Shown: piece by piece, positions 45,003 to 56,754 of the stretch
How the letters are laid out: the number at the start of each line of letters is the position of its first letter
Numbering within the stretch: the first letter of the stretch is position 1
NCBI GenBank assembly: GCA_019787685.1
Contig: JAHNUO010000012.1
Location: forward strand, 1,426,001-1,490,000
Direction of reading: 5' to 3'
DNA: 64,000 bases
Origin: Chiua virens
Taxonomy: Eukaryota; Basidiomycota; Agaricomycetes; Boletales; Boletaceae
Translations under genes and position numbers: made by a program
The notes under the pieces: generated by a model
Seen by the model: the letters and a program-made list of their open reading frames with translations, nothing else
Told to the model about the DNA's origin: nothing
The model's database searches: none

Positions 45003-45704
45003 CTTTGAGCTCGTCCTCGTCGCGCGTACTTAGAGTCTAAGAGTTGACCGCGACAATTAGGTAATTGAACAATCTCTTTGTCAAATTTATTACTGCAAGT
45101 CTTCGCGAACTATACTGGTTCAATCAGTTCTTCCGAGTGAGTCGTATATCTTTTGTCCTTCTCTAGTTCGAAATCATACCCATTGACAGGACTTTAGAAA
45201 TTCCACCCTATTTCCGCACGGGGTCTTTATTCTGTTCAGGAAGGGTACATATAATGTCGGCGACGAGTCAGATGACCCTCACACCAGGTCCTTCTTTGTG
45301 AGTCCCTCGTATCCTTTGTCTTTGTTCAAGCTCGAAATCTAGAATTCTATTCCCATTCCGCGCGGCTCTTCTCGTTCATTCTCACATGGGTTCCGGAAGG
45401 GGCATAATGTTGGCCCATCAGATGACTCTCACTATTCAGTCTTTCGTGAGTCATTCATATCTTTTGTCCTCGAAATCATCCACTTAAAGTATAATATTAC
45501 GTTGTATACTTCCAGGACTATAGAATTCAATACTCTTTCTGCCCGGTCTTGTCGTGTATTCCCATGAGCATCCGGAATGGGTATAGCGTCGGCATCAGGT
45601 GACCCTCGTCGGAGTGTCCTGGCAATAAATATATCCCCGTAGTGTTATCTGGGATCCATTTCCCCCTTCTCAGAGTCTTTTCCAGTACCTACAGGCCACA
45701 GGCG
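45003..45704. repeat. Three degenerate ~155-bp tandem repeats upstream of aminotransferase
   Basis: Units begin with GTGAGTC near 45137, 45298 and 45446, giving periods of 161 and 148 bp, and the third ends near 45615. Shared words are ATCTTTTGTC, TCGAAATC and CAGATGACYCTCAC. No gene lies here; the repeats form the upstream region of the gene at 45705. Confidence 0.75.
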
Positions 45705-47139
45705 ATGGGTGGACTCGACATTGCCAAAGTCCGCGCCTCCTTCCCCTCCCTGCGCACCGGTTACATTTTTGGTGACAATGCAGGAGGATCACAAACAGCC
45801 CAACAAGTGATCGATAACATCGTCGATTATCTCAGCAACACGAACGTACAGCTGGGTGCTGATTATTCCGTGAGCGCACATAGTACACGGCGCGTCACAG
45901 ATGGCTTCCACCGCGGCAGCGGTGCTGTTCAATGCTGCTTCCGTTGATGAAGTTGGCTATGGACCTAGTTCTACGATGCTATTTGAAAACATTGCTAGAG
46001 CGCTGGATCAGGACATCCAGACTGGAGACGAATTCATCATTACTGGGGAACATGAAGGTGATTATCTTTACTTGTTTCGACCGATGTGGGTGAATGACTG
46101 ATGGAACACACTAGCGAATAACGGTCCTTGGAAGCGGTTGGCAGAACGCCGTGGCGCGGTCTTGAAATATTGGTTACCTATTGCTGTGGAAGAAGGCAAC
46201 CCTTACTCCCTTTCCTACAAAACGGAGGATCTACTTTCCCTCGTTTCGTCCAGAACACGCATCGTCGCTATTACGGGTTGCTCAAACATATTAGGCACAG
46301 TTTATCCCATCCAAGACATCGTCGCAGCGCTCAGACAGCGAGCAAAGCAAGTTGGGGCACTTAAAGTTGAAGTCTCCGTCGACTGCGTGGCGTATGCACC
46401 CCACAGACGGATCGATGTCCAGAAATGGGATATCGACTATTGCGTCTTTGCCATGTACAAGGTAGCAAACTCATCGATGCAACTGTTCAAGATCGGCTGA
46501 CATCCTATACCTAGGTCTATGGCGCCCACAATGCGGCGTTTTATATCCGTACTACTGCCCTCCAGTCATCGCTCAAGTCCCTCTCCCATCATTTCCTCGT
46601 GCTGGATAACCACCCAATGAAGATCCAAGTTGGTGGTCCAGGCTATGAGCTCGTGCACGGCGCTAGCTGGTGTCATTCCCTATCTCCTTTCGCTTACGCC
46701 GGAATACGACCTGGAAGCGTCCTTTGCTGCAATTGCTGAACACGAACAAAGCCTCGTGCGAACTCTATTATCCTTCCTCACAGACAAGCAGCAGTATGAC
46801 AGGGGCGTTCGCCTTTTTGGAACGAGCGCGATCGATCTGTCGAGAGTGCCCACGGTATCCTTCGTTGTCGTCGGCCAGCGCGCCATCAAGAGCAAGGACG
46901 TGGTGGCCGAGTTTGACAAGGAAGGAAACGTACGTTCGGTTCTGTCAGCTAATGTCCACTTTCTAACCTCTTGGTTTCATAGATCGGTATTCGATATGGT
47001 CATTTTTACGCTTACAGCCTTATCTCGAATGCGAAGCTAGATCCCGCAGGATGGTGTCGTACGCATCTCTCTCGTCCACTATAATACGGTAGAGGAAGTC
47101 GAGAGGATAGTCAGTATCTTGCGCAGAGTACTCGCTTGA
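45705..47139 (+). pseudogene. Class V aminotransferase / cysteine-desulfurase-like gene with frame breaks
   Basis: PLP-dependent fold-type I enzyme related to cysteine desulfurases and isopenicillin-N-epimerase-like proteins. Seen: MGGLDIAKVRASFPSLRTGY, IFGDNAGGSQTAQQVIDNI, then GYGPSSTMLFENIAR, FIITGEHE joined over a 67-nt intron to ANNGPWKRLAERRG, SRTRIVAITGCSNILGTVYP, VSVDCVAYAPHRRIDVQKW, FAMYK joined to VYGAHNAAFYIR. The usual PLP lysine would be in or near the MYK-VYG segment. One-base frame breaks occur near 45912, 46664 and 47050, each removable by deleting a single base. It may be decaying or the breaks may be consensus errors. The end is ILRRVLA-stop. Confidence 0.72.
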
Positions 47140-47310
47140 GAACACTTGGAATATCTTTACCATAAATGATAGGGCTGTTGGACCACATGACTCTTGAGGT
47201 TATCTATGACGAAGTCCTGACGCTGGACTCAACGGTCGCACGTCCATGCCCACGGCTCGTCGAGTTGCCACTACATCCAAGACTCACCAAGGCTTCCGAG
47301 ACAGACAGAC

Positions 47311-49542
47311 ATGACTATCCAATCCGCGAGCGGACCCGATCCCATTCTCCTAACGCTATTCGCCAACCGGTTCATGAGCGTCGCCGAAGCGATGGGCCGA
47401 TCGCTTCAGCAGACATCCATCAGCACCAACATCAAAGAGCGTTTGGATTTTTCGTGTGCACTCTTTGCACCCGACGGGGACCTCGTTGCGAATGCGCCCT
47501 TCATCCCAATCCACCTGGGGTCGATGAGCTTGTACGTGTACGTCGTCCTGGTACGAACCTTCACTGATACCCTCTCTATTCTGCCAGCGCTGTCAAGTAC
47601 CAGATGAAGCTGCACGGAAAGACCCTCAAAGACTGGTGACGTCCTCATGACCAACTCGCCTCACGCCGGTGGATCGTACGTGCCTTCCCACCTCGTCCAA
47701 GCATTCGAGGTCTGGCGCTCACCCTCCTATAGTCATCTTCCAGATATCACGATCATCACCCCTGTCTTTGACACGGAAACCAAAGAGATCATCTTCTTTA
47801 CCGCTTCGCGCGGCCACCATGCGGACATTGGCGGCATTCTCCCCGGTTCGATGCCTCCCACTTCGGTCAACATCTTCGAAGAGGGGGCTGAGATTGTCAG
47901 CTTTAAGATCGTGGACAGCGGCGTGTTTGATCAAAAGGGTCTCTACGAATACATGGTCGAGAAGCCGGCGCAGTACCCGGGAAGCTCGGGTTGTCGGAAT
48001 ATCAGAGATGTGGAGAGTGACTTGAAGGCGGTACGTCGCTCGTGGTTGGACACGCTGACGACTGTGCCGACCTCCTATACTAGCAAGTCGCCGCAAATTA
48101 CAAGGGCGTGCAGTTACTCCGTGCAAGTGAGGGTGATGGTTGTCACATTCCATTTCCGATCGCTCACATTGTCTCTAGTGATCAACGAGTATGGCTTGAA
48201 AACTGTGCAGGAGTACATGTATCATATTAGAGCAAACGCCGAAAACTCAGTCAGAAACCTCTTGATGGAAGTAGTGAAACGGGCGGGTTCCAATGTTTTG
48301 ACATCGGTGGATTACCTTGATGATGGGACGCCCGTAAGTATGTATTGGTGTTTCTTGTACTCGATCTCATGGTCGTTTCAGATAAAACTCAGGGTCGAGA
48401 TCAACGAGGAGACGCGATCTGCGGTGTTCGACTTCGAAGGGACTGGCTGTGAAGTTCGGGGAAACCTAAACTCCCCAATCTCCGTCGTGCATTCTGCCGT
48501 TATTTATTGTATGCGGGCGATGTTAAACGTCGACATTCCGCTCAATGCTGGCTGCCTGGTACCACTGGATGGTGCGTACGTTCTCGATTTGCACGCCGGC
48601 GACCGTGCTGACAAAAAAGACCCGTAGTGAGAATTCCAAAGAAATCGTTATTGTCACCTTCTCGAACTGCTGCAGTCTGCGGAGGGAACGTGCTGACGTC
48701 TCAGCGAATTGTTGATGTCGTATTGAAAGCTTTCCACGCTTGCGCTGCCAGCCAAGGTTGTACGAAGTGAGTGTAAATAATAATTCGTTTCAGCTGAGAC
48801 TCATTGTGCAGCAACCTCACGTTTGGGACCGGAGGCAAGAATAGCGATGGGATTGCTGTAGCAGGATGGGGATATTACGAGGCGAGCCGCATCGGATTTT
48901 GAATTGGCGCTTTTCTGATTTTTTCTACCAAGACAATTGCGGGAGGCTCGGGTGCGGGTCCAGGCTGGCATGGCACGTCTGGGGTACACACACATATAAC
49001 AAACACGCGTATTGGAGATGTCGAGATTCTGGAGCGCCGATACCCTGTTCTAATGCATCAATTTGGACTGCGCCCTGGTTCAGGTGGCAACGGAGAGTGG
49101 CACGGCGGGGATGGCGTCATTCGAGAGTTTGAGGTGACCCACCCATTGCAGGTGTCCATCTTGAGTGAGGTAAGGTCCTAATCCGAGTATACCGGAAATG
49201 TATCTGATGCCAGTGGGACCACAGCGACGTACTCGCGCGCCTTATGGTGTGGATGGGGGCGAGGATGGCCTGATGGGGCGAAATACGTGGATCAAACAGA
49301 GACGCGAACAAGATAAGGACGTCGTTGCAGATGAAGATCAAGGACCACGGCATGTGAATATCGGGGGCAAGGCGACGGTCCTTATGGGGAAAGGCGATCG
49401 ATTGTTGATCGAGACCCCTGGCGGAGGCGGTTGGGGCATTCCGAGCGTAGGAAAGGGAGAGAACGGGCAGGAGAGAGAGAGACCTGTGTGGGAGGCGCGA
49501 GGCAGTTTTGCTGAGAGGGCCGCGGCGCAGACGAGTTTCTAA
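47311..49542 (+). pseudogene. Hydantoinase-B part of 5-oxoprolinase, 5' truncated
   Basis: The HyuB half of the ATP-dependent 5-oxoprolinase, which opens 5-oxoproline to glutamate in the glutathione cycle. Seen in order: [47 protein letters not shown] joined to HLPDITIITPVFD, FFTASRGHHADIGGILPGSM, TVQEYMYHIRANAENSVRNL, FDFEGTGCEVRGNLNSP, then [37 protein letters not shown] and IETPGGGGWG. About eight introns splice in frame; one near 48887 would need a GC donor. A one-base break near 47634 separates GKTLKD from GDVLMTN. The large N-terminal HyuA half is absent; the gene upstream is the aminotransferase. It could be a stand-alone HyuB or a truncated gene. Confidence 0.75.
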
Positions 49543-50030
49543 AGTGCACGAAATCCGCCGCAAGACGAAGTGCATTGTCCGTAAATTAGACCTGAGTTCA
49601 TCATGTACGGATTTGGCAACTGTCAACCCCAACATGTCAAAAAACGCCGAATTGGTTCGTACAACAAGAGTAACAGTGGCAAAGAGCGTGTGTGTGCTCG
49701 AACTGCCGTCCAAGTAGGCACTTGGAAAGCTTCAACTGATTCGAGACCTCGGCAAGACTTTTGATACGCGATAGCAGCCCTGCCACCGACCAGCACGGGA
49801 AGGCACCGAGTCGTCCATTTCATTTGTTGTGAGAGACAGGTTTCTTATTTTGCATAAATGTAAACATACATAAAATTATTTTGACGCGCCTACAGGTGAC
49901 AGGGGTTCAAACAGCAGACCTATATAATGGAACCTCAGACTGTCGACATACTAAGGCACCGGCGATATCCTTTTTTCCTGGACCTGCCATGCAATTCGGT
50001 CTCGCTGGCGTACCTCCAAGGACGGAGGAC

Positions 50031-52036
50031 ATGCTCGATTTTATCGTCGTCGGGGGCGGCATCGCCGGTCTTGCCACCTGCATGGTCGTTGCAGGGTGCT
50101 GGCCATCGGGTAACCCTGCTCGAGCAAAATCCCCCTGAGGTGTTGGCAGAGGTGTGTTCATAAGAACTCCCCCCACTGTCCCTCGTAATCCGCGCCCGCT
50201 TCCACGTCCCACGGGCCACCAACGTACTAACTTGAGCACTCGACGGGTTTGTAGTGTCGCGAAGGCGTCCGGTCCACGCCGACCATGACCAAAATCCTCA
50301 GCGATTGGGGTATTGGCGAGGCGCTCGAGAGGGTGTCGACGCCGATTCATCAGATGACGTTTCTTGATGGTATGCCTTGATTCGGTTCTGAGTGTTCCGA
50401 AGTTTATGCCACGACAGGACAAACGGGCGAAGAACTTGGTCTCATTGCCGTGAGCAAGATCCAGGAGGCTCTCCCCGCTGACTTTAATGCTGTCCAGGTG
50501 GGTCCCATGTCCGAGTCGTGCGCATCTCCACCGAGTAGCACTGATCCTTTGTTACAGTATGGGGAGCTGTTTCGCATATTCTACCGCCTTGCCAGGGATG
50601 CTGGGGTGGAGCTCCACTTTGACACCAAGGTTTACTCTGTAGATCCATGGGGCGCAACCGTGACCTGTGAAGGTGGTCGACGGTTCTCCGCCTGACGTCA
50701 TCATAGGAGCTGATGGGACCGAGAGTGTCGTGCGTCCTGTCGTCCTCGGGTCATCTGCTCCACCTCCGGATTGCGACAATCGGTTTACGGTTTGGTGAGT
50801 TCAGTCAGCTCGGATCGATGTATCAGATCCCCTCATCAATTCTATTCCAAGTTTGGTCGTACCTGTGGACCTCGCTAGGCAAGATCCAGAACTGGCAGGC
50901 CTTGTTGGATCCGAAATGTGTATGTCTCCTCGTGATTGACACGTTTTTCGATTGACGTGTATCTTGAAATTGTAGTGGACAGGGTGGTTCGGGGACGGAC
51001 TGTTCGATGCACGGTGTCCTCACTGTGAGCATTCGCCCCTCTTTTCGAAGGTACACTTCTGACTTAGAATGTCGTGAAAAGGGACCGGGATCAGGTTACG
51101 ACTACTCTCTGGTCATGAATATACGATACACAGCCATGACGTATGGGACGAGTTCCCGATGAGTTTTGAGTCATTGAGGATAGACTTATTCGAGCCTCGG
51201 TGAGCATGCTTTGGACCAGTATAAGGGGCCATGGTGATGACGATGCATGCAGCTGACCTCATTTGATTTCAGTGTCAGGAAATTATTGAAGCTTGCAGAT
51301 CAGATCAAAAAAACCGTATTTAACCACTACGAACCATTCGACAATTGGGTGCATGAAAGTGGAAAAGTCGTTCTGGTTGGAGAGGCGGCACACCCGATCA
51401 TCGTAAGTTGATATCGACAGTCATTCAAGCAGAACCCGAGTCGATGACCTGTCATTCTTCCCCGTACAAAGCCATCCGGATCGCACAATGTCTGTGTGCA
51501 TCGATCGAAGACGCCATGACGCTCTCGATACTCTTTTCACTTCCCGCTACAAAACCTCGGACGACGATGCTTCTGAACGTATTTGAAGAACTTCGGCAGC
51601 CACGTTCTGCCTCCGTTCAGAGATACGTGCGGCGCAAGCGGGAGGTTATCACTATCCCCCGTGGACCGGGCCAACGGACACGCGACGCGTTGCTACGAAG
51701 TCAGCGCGCATACCACATCGGCGACGAGTTGGACGATGACTTTCTGTGCAATACCTATATGGGATTCGTGCAAGTGTTTGGCTTTGACGCGCGGGAGGTG
51801 GTTACAAGATTGGTGGTTCAAGTTGGGTCGAAGTATACTCATTCCGCTCTCCGGACTCGGACAGTGAAGGCGAGGACGAATTTGACGATGACGATGTGGC
51901 AATGTCGGTGCCGGTCGTCGTCGACGCTGAACTTGAACGGGCAGGTCCAGGGTACCCAATCATCTCGGATGCTCTCATGGGCGAAGCGGAAGCAGTTGTC
52001 TGCGAAGCGGAAGCCAATCGACGGAATCTGCAGTAG
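50031..52036 (+). pseudogene. FAD-dependent monooxygenase with several frame breaks
   Basis: Aromatic-ring-hydroxylase-type flavoprotein. The dinucleotide-binding GXGXXG reads DFIVVGGGIAGLAT, broken by one base near 50084 from SLQGAGHRVTLLEQNPPEV. Then PTMTKILSDWGIGEALERV, YGELFRIFYRLARDAGVELH, ADVIIGADG (broken near 50695) and the C-terminal FAD contact KVVLVGEAAHPI. The tail has RSASVQRYVRRKREVITIPR, GPGQRTRDALLRSQ and an acidic end. Substrate is not deducible. It shares orientation and damage with the two preceding genes, which hints at a former catabolic group. Confidence 0.72.
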
Positions 52037-52230
52037 TTCTCTGCGAAAGTACTGCATTGATCTATATTTCTTTCTTTTTGCATCATTTAGAGTCACGACG
52101 AGACTACAATGCGACTGCAACCACTTCGAGCCAATATTACAGGTGATGTAAATTACTATGCCACTGTTCCAGTATCTAGCTACGGGATATTCTGTGCCTC
52201 GAGCCTAATCGTACATATATAGCAAATATC

Positions 52231-53155
52231 CTAAACTGTATTCAATGCGACTTTTCTGGCTTCTTGCTCGCGCTGCTGCTCTTCCAACTGGAGTTGAAAA
52301 CCAATGAGTTAAGTGAAGACGAGAAGAAAGTTTCACATACGAATGCCTGCCATGAGTGATCTACGGCACCCTACGTACACAGTTAGAGACAGAACAACGA
52401 GAACATATATCGCACTCACTCGTCGCATGCCATTGGCAGCAGCCTCTTGGCGATTTTTATGGGTGAGGGCACCTGCGACGAGGAGAACGCCAATAGTGAG
52501 ACCTTGTGCCCACATACGTGCTTGTACCGCCTATCAATGGGGTCTCAGTATATATGAAACAACCAGCACACCTCGACATCACCTTTTGTGGCAACGTCAA
52601 GTATCTGCGTCAGAAATGAGTTCTAATCGGGAACAAGAGCTTCGAGACTACTTACTTGTCTCTTGAGACAATCGCACCAGCTGCGGCCATCGAGAGCGCC
52701 CAGCTACCGAGAATGATGGAATACTGATGCCGAGTGGTCCAGTCGAGGACCTTGTCAGAGATGGACAAGGCGTTGAATCGAGCCTCTTCTGCTGCAGCTG
52801 CGCGATCCAGTTCCAGTTTTCCAGAGTCTGACCTATCATATCGATGTGATTCAGTGATGAATATGGATCCAGATCGGGTCAGACGAGCAGAGCCAAGACA
52901 CGAGACCCACCATTGTTTTCGTTCAAACTCGAGACTCCGTCGTTCTGCTTGGATAGAGGTCAACGGTGCCATGACCATGACGACACCTGCGACGCGTAGG
53001 GGGAACGGTAGAGAACGATACCACGACGATCTACGGTAGAGGAAGTAGAAACTGGGTATGGAAACGGCAGCGCCAGTGATGGCGCCCTCGAGCGCGCCAC
53101 GCCAGACGGTCGAGTCGAGATGTTGCCATTCTTCGGAGGAGACGTTGACTTTCAT
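52231..53155 (-). CDS. RCF2: Rcf2/HIG1-domain respiratory supercomplex factor
   Basis: A mitochondrial inner-membrane protein that associates with cytochrome c oxidase and supercomplexes. Start MKVNVSSEEWQHLD. Two membrane segments early (GAITGAAVSIPSFYFLYRR, FPLRVAGVVMVMAPLTS), an ISAERR-like QAERRSLEFERKQW, a spliced join to SDSGKLELDRAAAAEEARFN, then the HIG1 domain (TRHQYSIILGSWALSMAAAG, KAVQARMWAQGLTIGVLLVA). It ends LEEQQREQEARKVALNTV-stop at 52231. Introns splice in frame, including a small exon YLTLPQK. Intact. Confidence 0.85.
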
Positions 53156-53629
53156 GGTGGTATGTGGTGGAGATGCGGTGACCGTCGCAGCTGTGGCGTG
53201 TTATATACGCACCTAGTGGAGTTAGTCTAACCCTTCGGCCCGGTGGTTGCGGGATTTCTCGGGTTCGGGTTGCCGTGGGTTTCCGAGTGGCGGGATGTTC
53301 TCGGAACGGATCGGTCACCCGCGTCAATGTTCAGCACATCAGCTCACCGTCATGTACAATGTTGTGACACAGCTAGAGAACAGGTGAGCAAAATGCAGTA
53401 CTGGAGGTGAGTCCTCGGTTGGGTCTAAATTGTGGAGTCCGTATCGAACGACGTTATTCAATACAGTTCGACCCTGTGATCCTATATGTAGTTTAGCGCT
53501 GTGATATCCGAATCACTCTCCGTTGACCGCCAATATAAAGCTGAGGTCAGTTTGAGCTCCAGTCATTTGGTTTTCTATTCTTTTCTCCCCACTTTACTCT
53601 CGTCAGCTCATTTCAGTTCGCTCGGTATC

Positions 53630-54771
53630 ATGAGGTTGATCTTCCTCTCCGTTCCCTTCCTTTTAGCTTCGACAACATTCGCTCGTTCACCCCTCAGGCG
53701 TGGCCAGGTTACAGATACTTGCGCCAACCTTGACGGAGAGCTTGTGTTCCCCGATGCACGCCGTTGACGGTGAATACAATTTTCTGCCGCATATTCTATA
53801 TATTAAAACGTCCTCCAGGCAAGCCGTACGATGCTGGCGATATTCACCACGTTGGGCTTTGCATCTCGCAGGTGAAAACCTTTGTCGGTCATTACAACGT
53901 TACGGAAGCCGCTGCCAAGGTTGTCGGCGTCGATAAGGTCGAAGCTGCTGTAATCGATATGGTAAGTACACTGCTCTCATCCTCATTTCACAAGTATGCT
54001 GGGTGTTCACTCCGACCATTCGAAGATTAAGAAAACCGGGGTCCAGTGCTCTTACCCGGCACATGCCATCCCTTCGGCCACCCCTAGCAATGCGTGTAAC
54101 TTTGTATGTGGAAATGGCTTCTCCGCGGTACCAGCCAACCATCCTTCTACGTGTTACTGTCCTCCGACCATGAAGGAGTGCAATGGTCAATGCGTTCGCT
54201 ACGGTACGGACTGCCCAGTGACCCAACCACCTTCGCCCCGGCAAAACGAGCCCAAGTGCGCTGAGGGTCTCATCATGTGTGGCGTGACCGACGAATCGGG
54301 TCAAGCGTACAAGTGTACCAATGTCATCACTGACCCGTCTACATGTACGTCTCTCAACATTCTACTCCAGCACTATCGCTGATGGTGACTTTTCCAGGTG
54401 GGGGCTGTGTCAAGGCCTCTGTTTTCGGTAGTCCGTCCACCACTGGGGTCAACTGCCACGCCATTCCCAATGTTGAGCAGGTTTCCTGCAATGACAGCAA
54501 GTGCATCGTCCATACCTGCAAGGATGATTTTACTGCCTCGACATCCAAGAACGCATGCGTTCCAAACGTTCCCGAAAAGAGCACGCGTAGTTTGGAAGCC
54601 GGTCGTGACGATACCGCGACTACACCTGTACAAGCCGCTGCTCAGAAGTTGACCGCACTCAGCGGTGACAAGGTAGTTCGTGCTGAGCCAGACTTTTGGT
54701 CTCAACAACGCACTCGGTCCTTTGCAGGGTACTGTGGATGCCGGGATGGGGGCGACGGTACTGGGGTATGA
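53630..54771 (+). CDS. PriA-like secreted cysteine-rich protein
   Basis: Signal peptide MRLIFLSVPFLLASTTFA, then mature Cys-rich protein. Peptides resemble mushroom PriA proteins (first described in Lentinula fruiting): GLCISQVKTFVGHYNVTEAA, TGVQCSYPAHAIPSATPSNA, CNFVCGNGFSAVPANHPSTC, CYCPPTMKECNGQCVRYGTD, and after splicing TCGGCVKASVFGSPSTTGVN. Paired Cys spacing suggests disulfides. Exon 1 ends in frame at FPDARR with a stop unless a weak GT donor at about 53764 is used or one base is extra; three other introns splice cleanly. The C-terminal 60 residues are less conserved. Confidence 0.72.
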
Positions 54772-55244
54772 TCCTGAACTCTCTGCATGATCTTTCAATT
54801 CGTGCTGCTGAGTGCCTAGTTTATTTACTGTTTAATGACGCTGGTATTATCTGCAGCTATTAATCCTCCTTGTCAAAGGGTCCTTCGTGCATGATCAGAT
54901 GTGGCTGAATGTAGCGTCTCTCGCAGAATAGAAACTCTGCTGAACAATCAAATCGATGTTGCGTTGCACATACAACAGTGTGAACACCTAGAGTGCAAGT
55001 ACGACAACTTGAATAGGCTCGGATGGTCACGTTCAACGCGTCGGCACTCTCACCGCTAGAGACAGAGCACCCCACTCAACCCAATTCAAATTAGCACCAC
55101 AGAAGCCTGAGCTCCCTGGGCTGTATCCATCGACGTGTGCAATTACTGATGGCGGTCGTTTTTTCTAAGTATCCTCCGTTTCTTCCGGTTGGCGGCGTTG
55201 ACTGCTCTGTTGCTCGCTACTATCAGGAAACAGACAAACTCCAG
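54772..55244. other. Intergenic, nothing recognised
   Basis: Gap between convergent genes. No conserved coding segment or RNA gene was seen. Confidence 0.5.
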
Positions 55245-55907
55245 TCAGAAGAACGTACTTTGGGCATCTTCAGCACCTTGTGTCCACAATCCATCCAATG
55301 CCAGGCCCAGCAGTATAACGGCCATAATCAAGAATAATACGAGAAAAACTGTCTCTGAAAGTCTTCCATTGAATGCGACGATCTTTCTGAACAACTCCTT
55401 GCTGGACTCGTCCAACTTGAAGTCCAAGCGATCTGCAACTGGCATCGTGTGGTCAGGATGCCATGCACATACATCAAGAATGCAATACGCATCGTAACGT
55501 ACCCCATAGTGCGAATATCAACACTAGCAGTGCTATAGGCCAAGATGAAGTTGACCAAAATCCAGATATATAGGCTAGTGAATCCGAGATGCACCACGGG
55601 AAGAGGTACTAGTATCGTTGATATCTGCGTCTGCTTGCTGCTGGTAGGTCCGGTGGAAGTGCACCATCATGACGAAGACCCGAATGACATAAAGAAGCGT
55701 GATGAGTGTCACCCCGAATGCCATGAGTCCCATGATGGACAGCTTGAGGAACAAGAAACCAGTGAGAAAGATACCGGACCCGAATGGTGATTCATAGAAG
55801 AAGGTATTCATGGTGTAGAGTGCGAGGAGGCTAGCGAAGTACGCGACATGTGCCTTGATGAACGTGATAGTTCCTGCGCCGAGGTCCTCCCACAAGTTGA
55901 ACGTCAT
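55245..55907 (-). CDS. Multi-pass membrane protein, unknown family
   Basis: Start MTFNLWEDLGAGTITFIKAH. Membrane segments: YFASLLALYTMNTFFY, GIFLTGFLFLKLSIMGLMAF, TLLYVIRVFVMMVHF, LYIWILVNFILAYS, and SETVFLVLFLIMAVILLGLA near the end, with a soluble loop ADRLDFKLDESSKELFRKIV. Two one-base frame breaks of opposite sign (near 55600 and 55466) restore the frame overall. A damaged copy lies at 42500-43055. I do not recognise the family. Confidence 0.65.
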
Positions 55908-56334
55908 GAGGAGCGAGTGATGTGATGTCAAGATTGAGAACCGAGATCCAGTACAACTAAAGGAGGTGTAACTACTACAGTCGCAGTGGTACGAGACGAA
56001 GCGAGGCGATGGGCATTGACACCGATGCTGACGCCGCGTGTAAAGTGCGTGGTGTCCACACAAGGAAATCTAATGAATGTAGTACGGTCGAACCAGCTAA
56101 CTGTGTACTCCCCGACGATAAGCCTTGGTTTCATTCGTCCCGCTCAACCATGCCATGCCATTTGAGCTCGATCATGTTTGGCTCTCTGCACGGCAAGGCT
56201 GGATTATGATACCGGGGGTTATGCATAGTATGACGTCAACGATTCGAGCAAAGTGCCATTACGTCATACCCCGCTGTTACCCCACACATAAAGGGAGGAT
56301 TGCTGAATTAGAAGACACTAAGCTTACGACTGCC
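55908..56334. other. Divergent promoter region
   Basis: Separates the divergent membrane-protein gene and the small conserved gene. It contains 5' flanks; a coding-like frame on the minus strand upstream of 55907 (CGHHALYTRRQ) is probably not real. Confidence 0.45.
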
Positions 56335-56754
56335 ATGTCCACAGACTCCGTTCATCCATCCTCTGTGGGTGCTAACACCAAGCCCGAAACGAAATCTGTT
56401 GACTATGCAAATGATCCAACTCTACCTCCGCAACGACACGCGGGTGCCGTCGGTCTAGGACCGAATTACCCCCTGGGTCCGGTGGGCCATTTCTCATCTA
56501 CATTCCGGCGGCATATTCTGAAGGATGCTCACGTAGGGTCTCGGAGACAAGATAGAAGGAATAGCAGAAGAAATAAAGGGAAAGATTTTGGGGAGACCTG
56601 AACTCGTAGAGCATGGCCGTGAACACAGAACTGGTGAGTTGCTGCGCAAAGAAAGAGAACGGGTAAGTCGCTGTTCCACGTCCAACTTGCGAAGTTTAGG
56701 GCGCATGTTTGCTAGGACAACGCCACCGATCCTTTCGGACACGAGAAAAAGTGA
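56335..56754 (+). CDS. Small conserved basidiomycete protein (CsbD-like)
   Basis: 103 aa in three exons: 56335-56481, 56537-56662 and 56716-56754, all splicing in frame. The sequence has a conserved start (MSTDSVHPSS), DPTLPPQRHAGAVGLGP, then LGDKIEGIAEEIKGKIL, which resembles CsbD-type stress proteins, then ELVEHGREHRTGELLRKER and the end DNATDPFGHEKK. It is rich in charged residues with no membrane segment. I know the pattern from many mushroom hypothetical proteins; function is unknown, possibly stress-related. Confidence 0.75.
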
